Part shown: positions 8,635-17,375 of the stretch, piece by piece | How positions within the stretch are numbered: the stretch's first letter is position 1 | Layout of the letters: every line of letters starts with the position of its first letter | Assembly: GCA_016187835.1 (NCBI GenBank) | Contig: JACPIY010000023.1 | Location: forward strand, 1-36,751 | DNA: 36,751 nt | Direction of reading: 5' to 3' | Origin: Deltaproteobacteria bacterium | GTDB taxonomy: Bacteria > Desulfobacterota_D > UBA1144 > Nemesobacterales > CSP1-2 | Translations under genes and position numbers: made by a program | The notes under the pieces: model-generated | Seen by the model: only the letters and a program-made list of their open reading frames with translations | Told to the model about the DNA's origin: nothing | Databases searched by the model: none

Positions 8635-9816
8635 TTATTCCGAAATCATTACAAGCACACCTGTATAGGTAAAGAGATGATTTGTTTTCCTAAGAGGGGC
8701 AAACTCCGAGTTCCCGAAGAACCCTATGATTGGAATATCTCCGAAGGCTTGAGTGATATAAGCTGTATCAATTCCCTGATGTCCGTAAAGTGACGACCCC
8801 CTTGCGCAACAGTTAAAGTAAAAACCGAACTTAAAGGGTTTGCTATACTCCCTTGAAGATACCAAACGCTCAAGCATCTGTTTTAAGTCTTCGCGTGCCA
8901 TAGTTGGATGACGTACTGTAAACCTTATAATCTGACCTTCCTTTACGTTCTCGGCTACTCCTATTATTTCGGTGTCAGGATTAACCCCTATTAAATTTCT
9001 TACGAGATAATCTCCGCCAACTATCTCTGTCTCATTTGGGTCAGGAGTAAGGCCTACGAACAAAAGACGCATCATATCCCTCGGATTTTCGATTATTCTT
9101 TTGGGAACCTGCTTCTTTAAAACCTGAAAAGCAGGTTCACCATCCAGTTCAAATATAATGTTTCTTTCGGCTTTTGTTATAATACAGGGTACCCCGACGG
9201 GTTGACACCCCTGGGTAATTCCGATTCTATGTTGAAAATTCCCATACAATGCAAGCCCTGAGACAGCTCCGGTTAAAATTCTATCTCCACAGAACTCGTA
9301 GGTTGTGTTCATACCGGGATGCTCGGATGCTGCTGCGCCAACTATCTGTATTTCCCCAAGTTGAGATTCAACTCCTCTAAAGAGAAGCTCTGGATGGATT
9401 AGATAGGGATCGGGAAAGAGTGTAAGAAATGAGTTTTCACCCTCAATTGAAATTAACTGTTCCCCAATCTCAACTCCTGCTTTTAGACCACCGTCTCCAT
9501 AGTCCTGAATGAGGAAGGGAGTAATCCGGATAGTATCTGAAGAAACAGCTAGCACTACGACTCCCGGCTCTGCTTCTATTTCTCCGAGATTGGTGAGAAC
9601 TCCGATGGCACTACATCCTGTAACATCTGTAGTTTGAATAACTTCGCAAACGGACTTTAATATCTCTTTGTAGCTAGACCTGTGGGGGAATGTGCAAAAT
9701 ACGAGTCCCCAATCGGCTTTGGTTAATTCCCCTCCCGCCATTGCCTGCAATGCTGCTTCTCTAGCAGCTAGCTTACTGTTTTCCTTCAGAGAAAATCCAA
9801 CTCCAGCCTTTATCAT
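8635..9816 (-). CDS. FIST-domain sensory protein (FIST_N plus FIST_C)
   Basis: The 393-aa soluble protein matches the FIST architecture. The N-terminal half contains ALQAMAGG, WGLVFCTFPHRSSY and the DVTGCSAIGVL turn, and the C-terminal half ends with FYFNCCARGSSLYG, IIGFFGNSEFAP and a final TYTGVLVMI strand. FIST domains are proposed to bind small ligands, perhaps amino acids, and often feed signalling proteins; here the module is free-standing. No output domain is fused. The ATG at 9816 has no strong Shine-Dalgarno site. It is probably transcribed together with the downstream lipoprotein gene. Confidence 0.85.
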   Translation of the reverse strand: MIKAGVGFSLKENSKLAAREAALQAMAGGELTKADWGLVFCTFPHRSSYKEILKSVCEVIQTTDVTGCSAIGVLTNLGEIEAEPGVVVLAVSSDTIRITPFLIQDYGDGGLKAGVEIGEQLISIEGENSFLTLFPDPYLIHPELLFRGVESQLGEIQIVGAAASEHPGMNTTYEFCGDRILTGAVSGLALYGNFQHRIGITQGCQPVGVPCIITKAERNIIFELDGEPAFQVLKKQVPKRIIENPRDMMRLLFVGLTPDPNETEIVGGDYLVRNLIGVNPDTEIIGVAENVKEGQIIRFTVRHPTMAREDLKQMLERLVSSREYSKPFKFGFYFNCCARGSSLYGHQGIDTAYITQAFGDIPIIGFFGNSEFAPLRKTNHLFTYTGVLVMISE

Positions 9817-9940
9817 TATCTTGTTTACTTGATTAGGTTAGAAAATATCAATTCGAGGAACTAATTTTTTACGGATTATACCATATATAATCTTTGTCGA
9901 AATTATAGTTAAAGGAGGAATGAAAAATTCCACCTATCTA

Positions 9941-9965
9941 TAGGGGCGGGGTCACCCCGCCCCTA
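9941..9965. repeat. Short palindrome, dispersed family
   Basis: A perfect odd palindrome with 12-nt arms (TAGGGGCGGGGT and its complement) around one central base. It lies between the 3' end of the PPOX gene and the start of the FIST gene. A stable hairpin here could end PPOX transcripts. Confidence 0.8.
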
Positions 9966-9980
9966 CTATAATTGAGACCC

Positions 9981-10412
9981 CTAGATAGCTCTCCAGAATA
10001 ATATTCGATCAGGAATTACCTTAATTACAGGAAGATTTAAAGTGGAAAGATTCATATCCACATACTGAGTATATTTTTCACATAAAAGTCTTAGTGATCT
10101 CTGATATTCTTCTCCGCTCTCCATAAGCTCGGCTCTCCCGTGAATAATCACATAGGTGAGTTTATTCCACTCCTCATAGTAATCGTCAATCACAATTGAA
10201 ATTTTTGGATTTTCCAGGATATTTCTTATCCTCTTTAGCTCTCTTACGGACACCCGCTTGGGCTTTTTGTCAATTGGAGTATACAAATTCTTGCCGTCAA
10301 AAACGTAGCATATTGGAACGACGAGGGGCCTTCCCAGTTTGTCCGCTGTTGCCATTCTTGCGACTCTGTGTGAAAGAATAAATTGCTTTTGTCTATCCAT
10401 TGGAATATCCAT
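9981..10412 (-). CDS. PPOX/split-barrel flavoprotein, probable F420-dependent class
   Basis: The 143-aa protein is of the pyridoxamine-phosphate-oxidase split-barrel type: HRVARMATADKLGRPLVVPICYVFDG, a cofactor strand KPKRVS, ILENPKISIVID, YVIIHGRAEL and a terminal strand DRILFWRA. The ATADKLGRPLVVPI/PKISIVID pattern resembles the small actinobacterial and archaeal proteins annotated as F420-dependent or F420-binding, rather than true PdxH. The presence of cofG, cofH and cofE in the window supports F420 as the cofactor; FMN or heme binding is the alternative. AAAGG precedes the start at 10412. It is divergent from prs. Confidence 0.75.
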   Translation of the reverse strand: MDIPMDRQKQFILSHRVARMATADKLGRPLVVPICYVFDGKNLYTPIDKKPKRVSVRELKRIRNILENPKISIVIDDYYEEWNKLTYVIIHGRAELMESGEEYQRSLRLLCEKYTQYVDMNLSTLNLPVIKVIPDRILFWRAI

Positions 10413-10485
10413 CTGACGACCTTTTCTGTACTTAAGCTTACATACAAAAAAAGTTACATTAGACGGGACATTTCTGCCCTGCTGC

Positions 10486-10516
10486 AGTAGGGGCAGACTA
10501 CAGTGTGCCCCCTACT
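10486..10516. repeat. Imperfect palindrome, dispersed family
   Basis: The left arm AGTAGGGGCA (10486-10495) pairs with TGCCCCCTACT (10506-10516), which has one extra C. Its right end touches the -35 box of the prs promoter. Confidence 0.6.
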
Positions 10517-10543
10517 TGAATTCTTCTTTAGTTATTCTATAAT
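10516..10543 (+). promoter_or_regulatory. Sigma-70-type promoter of prs
   Basis: TTGAAT (10516-10521), a 16-bp spacer and a consensus TATAAT (10538-10543) lie 52 bases before the prs start codon. The -35 box abuts the palindrome at 10486-10516. Confidence 0.6.
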
Positions 10544-10595
10544 AATTCACTTACGAGATAAAGGCTGACAGCATTTTTCATTTCAGTGAAATCAA

Positions 10596-11537
10596 ATGGA
10601 AGCCATAAAAATATTCAGTGGAACATCAAATGTTCCTCTTAGTGAAGCGGTGTGCAGGTACCTGGGTGTTTCCACATGCATAGCTGAGATCAAAAGGTTC
10701 AGTGATGGCGAGGTATTCGTGGAAATTTCAGAAAGCGTGCGTGGAACACATGTTTTTGTCATCCAGTCAACTTGTCCTCCGGTAAACGAACATATAATGG
10801 AACTTCTTATTATTACAGATGCGCTGAAAAGAGCCTCTGCAGGAGCAATTACCGCAGTTATTCCTTATTACGGCTATGCAAGACAGGATAGAAAAGTTCA
10901 GCCGAGAGCCCCTATTACTGCAAAACTCGTTGCCGATATTCTTGCTAGAGCGGGGGTAAAAAGAGTCGTCACCATGGACTTACATGCGGGACAAATTCAG
11001 GGTTTCTTTGATGTTCCAGTTGACCATCTCTACGCAGCACCAATTCTTATCAAGTACCTCAAAAAGAAGTTCAATAAAGATGAACTAGTCGTTGTCTCTC
11101 CCGATGCAGGCGGAATGGAGAGAGCAAGGGTATTCGCAAAAAGACTCGATGTTGGACTCGCTATGACAGATAAAAGGCGTCCGGCTCCAAATGAAGCCGA
11201 GATAATGAATGTTATCGGAGACGTTGTAGGGAAAACGGCTATTATAGTTGATGATCTTGTAGACACCGCAGGAACGGCGGCCCAGGCCGCTCAAGCTCTG
11301 ATAAAAGAAGGTGCAAAGCGTGTAACACTCTGTTGTACACATGGAGTACTTTCAGGCAACGCTGTCAAAAGGATTGATGATTCACTTGTCGAAGAGGTAA
11401 TAATCACGGATACGATTCCACAGAGACAAGAAACCCAAAATTGTAAAAAGATAAAAATTCTCAGCATCTCTGATCTCCTAGGTGAAGCAATAAGAAGAAT
11501 AGCTATAGGAGAGTCAATAAGTACTTTATTTACCTAA
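10596..11537 (+). CDS. prs: Ribose-phosphate pyrophosphokinase
   Basis: The 313-aa enzyme makes PRPP from ribose 5-phosphate and ATP for nucleotide, histidine and tryptophan synthesis. The order of motifs is complete: FSDGEVFVEI, the ATP-loop region YGYARQDRK, DLHAGQIQGFF, SPDAGGMERA, the flexible loop with KRRPAPN, and the PRPP-binding IVDDLVDTAGT (~218-228). Length is standard for the bacterial class I enzyme. It leads a plus-strand run prs-rplY-pth-hppA with a good promoter upstream but no clear Shine-Dalgarno site. The prs-rplY-pth order is common in bacteria. Confidence 0.97.
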   Translation: MEAIKIFSGTSNVPLSEAVCRYLGVSTCIAEIKRFSDGEVFVEISESVRGTHVFVIQSTCPPVNEHIMELLIITDALKRASAGAITAVIPYYGYARQDRKVQPRAPITAKLVADILARAGVKRVVTMDLHAGQIQGFFDVPVDHLYAAPILIKYLKKKFNKDELVVVSPDAGGMERARVFAKRLDVGLAMTDKRRPAPNEAEIMNVIGDVVGKTAIIVDDLVDTAGTAAQAAQALIKEGAKRVTLCCTHGVLSGNAVKRIDDSLVEEVIITDTIPQRQETQNCKKIKILSISDLLGEAIRRIAIGESISTLFT

Positions 11538-11572
11538 TTTGCCAAAAAATATGAAACGTTAGGAGTTAAACT

Positions 11573-12235
11573 ATGGCACAGAGCACTTTATTTGTAAAAA
11601 TAAGAGAAGGGGTAGGGAAGAGCGCAGCAAAAAAGGTCAGAAAAGAAGGAGCCATACCTGCTATACTCTATGGAAAGGAAACAGGCCCCATTCCAATAGC
11701 AGTAAACCTGGTTGACTTTAAAAAAGCCCTCTCTACCGAGGCGGGGGAGAATACTTTGCTCGAGCTTCATATAAAGCGAGACACAGAAGAAATTACAAAA
11801 TTGGCTCTGCTACGTGATATTCAATTTGATTACCTTACAAGCCGCCCCATACACTTTGATTTTCAAGAAGTTCTAATGAAAGAGAAACTGACAGTGAAAG
11901 TTCCGGTAAAAATCGTTGGAAAAGCTTACGGAGTCAAGGACGAGCATGGAATCCTTGAAGAGATCCTTCGAGAGATTGAGATTGAGTGTCTTCCTTCCGA
12001 TATTCCTAATTCGTTTGAAGTTGATGTAACTCAACTCGGAATAGGAGATTCAATACATGTTAGTGATCTAGCGGTTTCCGAAAATATTACAATCCTTCAC
12101 GACCCGGATGAGACTATTATAACAATTATTTCTCCCACGGTTGAGAAGGTTGAGGAAGCTCAAGTGCCTGCCGAAGCCGAAATTGGAGCAGCCGGTGCTG
12201 AGGCTCAGGGGAAAGAGGAAGGGGATAAGGAATAA
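11573..12235 (+). CDS. rplY: 50S ribosomal protein L25, CTC type
   Basis: The 220-aa protein has an N-terminal L25 beta-barrel (KEGAIPAILYGKE at ~29-41, HFDFQEVLM at ~98) that binds 5S rRNA. It also has the C-terminal TL5/CTC domain (VPVKIVGKAYGVKD onward) that is missing from the short E. coli form. The tail is acidic and Ala/Glu-rich (EAQVPAEAEIGAAG). AGGAG precedes the start. It sits 35 bases after prs and 8 bases before pth. All features look normal. Confidence 0.96.
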   Translation: MAQSTLFVKIREGVGKSAAKKVRKEGAIPAILYGKETGPIPIAVNLVDFKKALSTEAGENTLLELHIKRDTEEITKLALLRDIQFDYLTSRPIHFDFQEVLMKEKLTVKVPVKIVGKAYGVKDEHGILEEILREIEIECLPSDIPNSFEVDVTQLGIGDSIHVSDLAVSENITILHDPDETIITIISPTVEKVEEAQVPAEAEIGAAGAEAQGKEEGDKE

Positions 12236-12243
12236 ATCAAACT

Positions 12244-12822
12244 ATGATTTTAGTAGTTGGCTTAGGAAATCCGGGAAAGGAATACTCTTTATCAAAGCAC
12301 AATATTGGTTTTATGGTAGTGGATGAGCTTGCAAATAGACTTGGAGTGAGTCTTAATAAGATTGGCTTTACGAGTGGTTACGGGGAAGCGCTAGTTGAAG
12401 AGAAAAAAATAATATTCCTCAAACCTCGGACATATATGAACCGAAGCGGTAAAGCAGTATCCGGGTTCGTGGATTTTTTTAAAATCCTGCCTGGAGATCT
12501 AATATTGGTCTATGATGAAATGGACCTACCATTAGGAAATCTGAAAATCAAGGTGGGCGGCGGAAGCGCCGGACATAAAGGTATTGAATCCATAATAACG
12601 TCCCTTGGCGATGATAGTTTTATAAGAGTGAGGGTAGGAATTGGAAAGCCAGGTCAAAAGTCTGAAACCGTAAACCACGTGTTATCAAAGTTTAAGAAAG
12701 ACGAAAAAAAGATAGTTGAAGACGCCTTGGTGAGAGCCGCGGATGCAGTTCTAGAAATCGTTGCCCGGGGTGTGGAAAGCGCGATGAACAAATTTAACAG
12801 AAAGCCTGATAATTTGAATTAA
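12244..12822 (+). CDS. pth: Peptidyl-tRNA hydrolase
   Basis: The 192-aa enzyme releases peptides from prematurely dissociated peptidyl-tRNA. It opens with VGLGNPGKEYSLSKHNIGF, holding the catalytic His19 and the substrate-binding Asn20. KPRTYMNRSG, VYDEMDLPLG (catalytic Asp) and GSAGHKGIESI follow in family order. It starts 8 bases after rplY, with its ribosome binding site (AAGGA) inside the end of that gene. The enzyme is full length. Confidence 0.97.
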   Translation: MILVVGLGNPGKEYSLSKHNIGFMVVDELANRLGVSLNKIGFTSGYGEALVEEKKIIFLKPRTYMNRSGKAVSGFVDFFKILPGDLILVYDEMDLPLGNLKIKVGGGSAGHKGIESIITSLGDDSFIRVRVGIGKPGQKSETVNHVLSKFKKDEKKIVEDALVRAADAVLEIVARGVESAMNKFNRKPDNLN

Positions 12823-12879
12823 TTAGTAATGTAAATTCTCGATAACAACCAGACATCCAAAAAAGGAGGAGATATTGAC

Positions 12880-14931
12880 ATGAATGAGCTAATTGCGGCC
12901 CTTTTTGGTCCCATTGTTGCTATTGTAGTCTTAGGCTATGCCTACATAACGTATAGAGAGATAAAATCGCTTCCAGACGGAACCGATAAGATGAGAGAGA
13001 TCTCTTCTGCTATCTCTGAGGGAGCTATGGTTTTTTTAAAGAGGGAATACAGAATAATTGCGATTTTCGCGATTGTTTTGTTTATTCTCCTTTCGATTTT
13101 CATTGGTATTTGGACTGGAGTTGCATACATTGGAGGTGCAGTTTGCTCAATGACAGCAGGTTTTTTCGGAATGAAGGCGGCTACAAAGGCAAACGTAAGA
13201 ACCACTCAGGCAGCAGCGACGGAGGGTCAGGGAAGAGCGCTCATTGTTGCATTTAAAGGCGGAAGCGTTATGGGTCTTTCTGTCGCCGGTCTTGGTCTTC
13301 TGGGGCTTGCCATAGCTTATGCAATTGGCATAGGACTTCCCGATAATCCTATCGAACCTAAAGCGCTCACCACGTTTGTACGGAACTTCGCCGGTATAAT
13401 CGGCGGATTCGGAATGGGTGCAAGCTCGGTCGCATTATTTGCCAGGGTCGGAGGCGGGATTTTCACCAAGGGAGCGGATGTTGGAGCAGACCTGGTAGGA
13501 AAAGTCGAAGCCGGAATTCCGGAAGACGATCCCAGAAACCCTGCGACTATTGCCGATAACGTTGGAGACAATGTAGGTGACGTTGCCGGAATGGGAGCAG
13601 ACCTATTTGAATCCTACGTTGCCGGTGTAATAGCTACAATCGTCATTGCGGCTGGAATGGACAGCCATCAAATAGCTCTTATGTCAATTCCAATAGTCCT
13701 TATAGTTATTGGTACCGCTGCCTCGGCCATAGGTGGAAAAAGCGTTGAGTGGTTCAAGGATCTCGATCCTCAACTAATCCTCCGACGCGCCACTTTTTAT
13801 ACCGGTGGAATTTATCTCGCGGCCTCACTTCTTGTTATTATAATAGCAGCCCTTGTCGATAAACTCCCATTCGGACAGGCAATGGGAATTTACGGAGCTG
13901 CAGTCCTTGGGCTTGTCGCAGGAATCGCCATAGGTCTTTTTACAGAGTACTACACATCCGGTTCTCCCATAAAGAAAATAGCCGAAGCATCTAAGACGGG
14001 CGTGGCAACAAACATAATTGAAGGGCTTGCCGTGGGAATGATCAGTACTACCCTCCCTGTAATCACAATCGCAATCGCAATCGGATTCTCCTATGCGTTT
14101 GCCGGTCTTTACGGAATTGGAATTGCCTCAGTGAGCATGCTCGCAACGATAGGGATTACAATGTCCGTAGATGCCTATGGACCCGTTGCCGATAACGCTG
14201 GAGGAATTTCGGAGATGTCTGGGCTGGGGCACGACGTGAGAAAAATCACAGATAAACTAGACTCTCTTGGGAACACAACCGCTGCAATCGGAAAAGGTTT
14301 TGCAATCGGCTCAGCCGCACTTGCTGCGCTAGCCCTTTTCGCCGCATATACAAAGGCGGTAGGACTCAGTGTAATAGACCTTACTAGTAGCAAGGTTGTC
14401 GCAGGGATGCTTATTGGAGGTACAGTTCCTTTTCTTCTTGGCGCACTGACAATGGGGGCAGTAGGAAGAACCGCACAAAAGATGGTTGAAGAAGTAAGAA
14501 GACAATTCAAAGAGATCGCGGGTCTTCTCGAAGGCAAAGGAGATGCAAAACCGGATTATGCATCTTGCGTGGGAATTAGCACTGATGCCGCACTCAAGGA
14601 AATGATAGTTCCGGGGCTCATAGCTATTATCAGCCCTCTTGTAATTGGTTTTATTTTGGGGCGGGAAGCTCTTGGAGGATTTTTAGCTGGTGCGGTTGTA
14701 ACTGGGGTCATGCTTGCTCTCATGATGGCCAATTCGGGTGGTGCATGGGATAATGCAAAGAAATATATAGAGGAGGGAAATCTCGGTGGAAAGGGGTCTG
14801 ACGCTCACAAAGCCGCGGTTGTGGGGGACACGGTTGGAGATCCATTTAAAGACACATCGGGACCCGCAATGAATATTTTGATTAAGCTTATGTCAATTGT
14901 CTCGCTCGTAATTGCACCACTATTAATATAG
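12880..14931 (+). CDS. hppA: K+-dependent membrane pyrophosphatase, Na+-pump signature
   Basis: The 683-aa protein with ~16 transmembrane segments hydrolyses PPi and pumps ions. It has [11 protein letters not shown] (200-210), [22 protein letters not shown] (start 226; E244) and the late [13 protein letters not shown]. At 464-473 the motif is [10 protein letters not shown]. Alanine at the position where K+-independent enzymes carry lysine places it in the K+-dependent clade. The coupling glutamate is in DLFES, as in Na+-pumping enzymes, rather than four residues later as in plant-type H+ pumps, so I infer Na+ (possibly Na+/H+) transport. AAGGAGG precedes the start. PPi released by biosynthesis would feed it. 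Confidence 0.95.
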   Translation: MNELIAALFGPIVAIVVLGYAYITYREIKSLPDGTDKMREISSAISEGAMVFLKREYRIIAIFAIVLFILLSIFIGIWTGVAYIGGAVCSMTAGFFGMKAATKANVRTTQAAATEGQGRALIVAFKGGSVMGLSVAGLGLLGLAIAYAIGIGLPDNPIEPKALTTFVRNFAGIIGGFGMGASSVALFARVGGGIFTKGADVGADLVGKVEAGIPEDDPRNPATIADNVGDNVGDVAGMGADLFESYVAGVIATIVIAAGMDSHQIALMSIPIVLIVIGTAASAIGGKSVEWFKDLDPQLILRRATFYTGGIYLAASLLVIIIAALVDKLPFGQAMGIYGAAVLGLVAGIAIGLFTEYYTSGSPIKKIAEASKTGVATNIIEGLAVGMISTTLPVITIAIAIGFSYAFAGLYGIGIASVSMLATIGITMSVDAYGPVADNAGGISEMSGLGHDVRKITDKLDSLGNTTAAIGKGFAIGSAALAALALFAAYTKAVGLSVIDLTSSKVVAGMLIGGTVPFLLGALTMGAVGRTAQKMVEEVRRQFKEIAGLLEGKGDAKPDYASCVGISTDAALKEMIVPGLIAIISPLVIGFILGREALGGFLAGAVVTGVMLALMMANSGGAWDNAKKYIEEGNLGGKGSDAHKAAVVGDTVGDPFKDTSGPAMNILIKLMSIVSLVIAPLLI

Positions 14932-14966
14932 ATAGTTGCGGAATTTAAAAAAGTCGGAAGATGGGT

Positions 14967-14996
14967 TTTGTTAGGAACTTATAAAAGCCTAACAAA
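14967..14996 (+). terminator. Hairpin downstream of hppA
   Basis: TTTGTTAGG (14967-14975) pairs perfectly with CCTAACAAA (14988-14996) around a 12-nt loop, 36 bases after the hppA stop. No U-tract follows, so this is a weak terminator or a leader element of the rpsF operon. Confidence 0.4.
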
Positions 14997-15145
14997 TCTC
15001 ATCAGAGTTTTAGGCAATGAAGCAGATTATCAAATTCAACATAAAGATATGGTATATTTCAAGTCTTAAATTCCAATCCGTTACTCTTAGCTTAAAATGA
15101 AATTTGGAGCTTTGGGTCGGAAGTCCAAAACGGGAGGTAAGTTAA

Positions 15146-15502
15146 ATGTCTAAGTTAAACTATTATGAAACACTCTACCTTACTAGGCCAGACCTCACGG
15201 ATGATGAACTAAACAAGGTGCAGGGAAGGCTCAAGGAGTCAATAGTAAGCCATGAGGGAGAGATTTATAAATCGGATAAATGGGCCGAGAGAGACCTTGC
15301 TTACAGAATTAGCAATTATTCCAAGGGGGTCTACTATATATTGGTCTACAAAGCGCTTCCAAGCGTTGTGGCCGAGATAGAAAAAAACCTGAAATTTCTT
15401 AACACTGAAGTACTCAGGTTTATGACAGTAAAGATAGAAGAAACATCAGCTTTAAAACATAAATCCGTTTCAGAAACACAGGCTGATCAGGGAGGCATAT
15501 AA
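15146..15502 (+). CDS. rpsF: 30S ribosomal protein S6
   Basis: The 118-aa protein has the S6 ferredoxin-like fold: YYETLYLTRPDLTDDEL, WAERDLAYRISNYSKGVYY and the LRFMTVKIEE strand. S6 binds 16S rRNA as a pair with S18. GGGAGG precedes the start. rpsR follows after three bases. No ssb gene lies between rpsF and rpsR. I saw no convincing S6:S18 leader in the 200 bases upstream, though CCG-containing sequence is present there. Confidence 0.96.
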   Translation: MSKLNYYETLYLTRPDLTDDELNKVQGRLKESIVSHEGEIYKSDKWAERDLAYRISNYSKGVYYILVYKALPSVVAEIEKNLKFLNTEVLRFMTVKIEETSALKHKSVSETQADQGGI

Positions 15503-15505
15503 GCA

Positions 15506-15742
15506 ATGGAGAATCCAAAGGAAAAGAAGTTTTTTACAAGAAAAAAAATTTGTAAATTCTGTTCGGAAGCATTGGGGATAGACTATAAGAACTTTGATCT
15601 TCTTTCACAGTTTATAACCGAAAGGAAAAAGATAGTGCCGAGAAGAAGCACCGGACTTTGCGCATACCATCAAAGAGAGCTTGCTTCAGCAATAAAGCGA
15701 GGGCGAATTATGGCTCTTCTTCCCTTTACAGTGCTTCATTAA
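15506..15742 (+). CDS. rpsR: 30S ribosomal protein S18, zinc-binding form
   Basis: The 78-aa protein contains [12 protein letters not shown] and [17 protein letters not shown]. Cys16, Cys19, Cys52 and His55 form the zinc-ligand set of the C+ type of S18; C-minus paralogues lack it. The conserved [13 protein letters not shown]-terminus is present. The ribosome binding site GGGAGG lies inside the end of rpsF, so the two genes are coupled. Confidence 0.96.
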   Translation: MENPKEKKFFTRKKICKFCSEALGIDYKNFDLLSQFITERKKIVPRRSTGLCAYHQRELASAIKRGRIMALLPFTVLH

Positions 15743-15811
15743 ATGTCTTTAGCTGTTAGTCGCTGGCTTAAAAATCAAAGACGACCGTGCGAACATTAGG
15801 AGGGATCATAC

Positions 15812-16261
15812 ATGAAGGTTATTCTATTAGATGATGTGGAACTGTTTGGCAAAAGGGGGGAAATAAAGGAGGTAAAGAAAGGCCTTGCTAGAAATTACCT
15901 GCTCCCACGAAAAATGGCTATTGAAGCGACACCTGGGAACCTAAAAATCTGGGAGCAGCAAAAGCGGGCTTTAACTAAAAAAGAAGAGAAATTGAAAGCG
16001 GAGGCCCAAGGCCTGGCAGCAGAGCTGGAGGGGGTTTCCTGTACCATTCCTGTGAAAGTGGGAGAGGAGGAAAAACTATATGGTTCCGTGACTTCTCAAA
16101 ATATATCGGATGCTCTTTCCAAGCAGGGATTTGAAATTTCAAGAAAGGATATTGAATTGGATGCGCCGATTAAAACTCTCGGAACCCATGAAGTGAAGGT
16201 AAGGCTTTATACTAATGTCGCTGTAAATATAAATGTCGAAGTAGTAAAAGAAGGATTATAG
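15812..16261 (+). CDS. rplI: 50S ribosomal protein L9
   Basis: The 149-aa protein shows the L9 N-terminal domain ([33 protein letters not shown]), a long charged connecting helix (~40-75) and the C-terminal rRNA-binding domain ([17 protein letters not shown]). It completes the rpsF-rpsR-rplI group. AGGAGGG lies upstream. A perfect 26-nt palindrome 24 bases after the stop would terminate transcription from both sides. Confidence 0.97.
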   Translation: MKVILLDDVELFGKRGEIKEVKKGLARNYLLPRKMAIEATPGNLKIWEQQKRALTKKEEKLKAEAQGLAAELEGVSCTIPVKVGEEEKLYGSVTSQNISDALSKQGFEISRKDIELDAPIKTLGTHEVKVRLYTNVAVNINVEVVKEGL

Positions 16262-16284
16262 TTTCCCCAAGTCATTTTGTTTTT

Positions 16285-16310
16285 TAGGGGTTCAAAATTT
16301 TGAACCCCTA
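16285..16310. terminator. Perfect 26-nt palindrome between convergent genes, probable bidirectional terminator
   Basis: The arms TAGGGGTTCAAAA and TTTTGAACCCCTA are perfectly complementary with no spacer. It sits between rplI (plus) and the DUF4412-like gene (minus), which stops four bases away. The identical 26 nt occur again at 34634-34659. Confidence 0.75.
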
Positions 16311-16314
16311 CCTT

Positions 16315-17157
16315 TTATTTGCTCGGTTGCATTATTTCCTGAAGAGTGACTTTCTTATATCCAGTCGGAGGCTCAAATTCGCTATCCGATATATCAGCCT
16401 TGTTGACCTTTACTATTTCTTCAATATAAACCTTGCCGCCTGAAGAATAATCTACAGACCTTGTGGGAAACCCCGATTCGTATATCTCTTTAAAAATCTT
16501 TTGCTCTTCGTCCCAATTAGATTCACCTGCTCCTGCTTTCTCGCTTATTTTTTTTATCTCACTCATATAATTTGCCATCTTTTTCATATCAAGCTCATTG
16601 CCAAACCCCATATCATCGCTGATCCAGATTTCTTCGCTGAGTTTGCCCTCCTCGTAAATTTCGTATTTGTTAGACTTATATCCAGCAATAGCTTCAGTTA
16701 CATGGGTCTTTTTTAAAGTCACATTCTTGGGTTTTTTCTCCTGACCTGGAACTGTAATTCCCTGAGATTTCATCATCTCTTCAGCCTGAGCTCTTTGTTC
16801 AGGAGGAAGCTGTGATAATTGATTTTCTAACTCGGTCTTCATCTTATTGGTAATATCCTGGATAAATTGAAAATAGTCACCTGGGCTTGCAACAACATAT
16901 CTTTTTCCCGCGTTATCTATTTGAATCATCTCGCCCGTGTTTAAATCGAATATGGCTACTCCCTGTCCATTCTGTTCCTCAACGAATTTGATTCTATTGT
17001 TCTTAACAAAAATTTCCCCTTTTTTCTTTGTGGAATCTCCTTTTTGATAACTAACTTGCTCAATTATAAACCCCGCAAATGCTTTTTCTGAAAGACTAAT
17101 TGCAACCAAGGTTATGATAAGTAAAAAAACAAAAGCAAACTTTACAAAGCTGCTCAT
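16315..17157 (-). CDS. Secreted DUF4412-like protein
   Basis: The 280-aa product has a Sec signal peptide (VKFAFVFLLIITLVAISL, probable cleavage after AFA at 28). The mature part resembles the DUF4412/LolA-like beta fold: GEIFVKNNRIKF, VAIFDLNTGEMIQID, KRYVVAS, then AGYKSNKYEIYEEGKLSEEIWIS. The central stretch ELENQLSQLPPEQRAQAEEM is helical. The family is of unknown function; by fold it could bind lipid or hydrophobic ligands in the periplasm. GGAGGAAAG precedes the start. Monocistronic. Confidence 0.7.
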   Translation of the reverse strand: MSSFVKFAFVFLLIITLVAISLSEKAFAGFIIEQVSYQKGDSTKKKGEIFVKNNRIKFVEEQNGQGVAIFDLNTGEMIQIDNAGKRYVVASPGDYFQFIQDITNKMKTELENQLSQLPPEQRAQAEEMMKSQGITVPGQEKKPKNVTLKKTHVTEAIAGYKSNKYEIYEEGKLSEEIWISDDMGFGNELDMKKMANYMSEIKKISEKAGAGESNWDEEQKIFKEIYESGFPTRSVDYSSGGKVYIEEIVKVNKADISDSEFEPPTGYKKVTLQEIMQPSK

Positions 17158-17305
17158 TCTGCTTTCCTCCTGAAAATCTATTTAGTTTCTCCTGAATTAA
17201 GACATATTACACTAACCTATAAATCCCTAACTGCCTAGGGTTTTTTCAGCACATTTGGAAAGATGAATTGTGAATTGCAAGATGAGTATTGGTGTGAGAT
17301 AGCTA

Positions 17306-17333
17306 TTGACGCTCAACTTATTTATGATAGATT
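17306..17333 (+). promoter_or_regulatory. Possible thi4 promoter
   Basis: TTGACG (17306-17311), 16 bp, TAGATT (17328-17333), 42 bases before the thi4 start. The -10 match is only moderate. Confidence 0.35.
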
Positions 17334-17375
17334 AACTCTTGTAAGATAGTTTTTTAAAGGGAGGTAGTTCTAATT

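Noticed and set aside
14997-15145. S6:S18 autoregulatory leader RNA before rpsF
   Set aside because: CCG and CGG words are present but I could not build the conserved paired structure by eye; a covariance search is needed to decide.
17158-17375. TPP riboswitch upstream of thi4
   Set aside because: The CTGAGA-type conserved core and paired arms of the THI element are not present in this gap.
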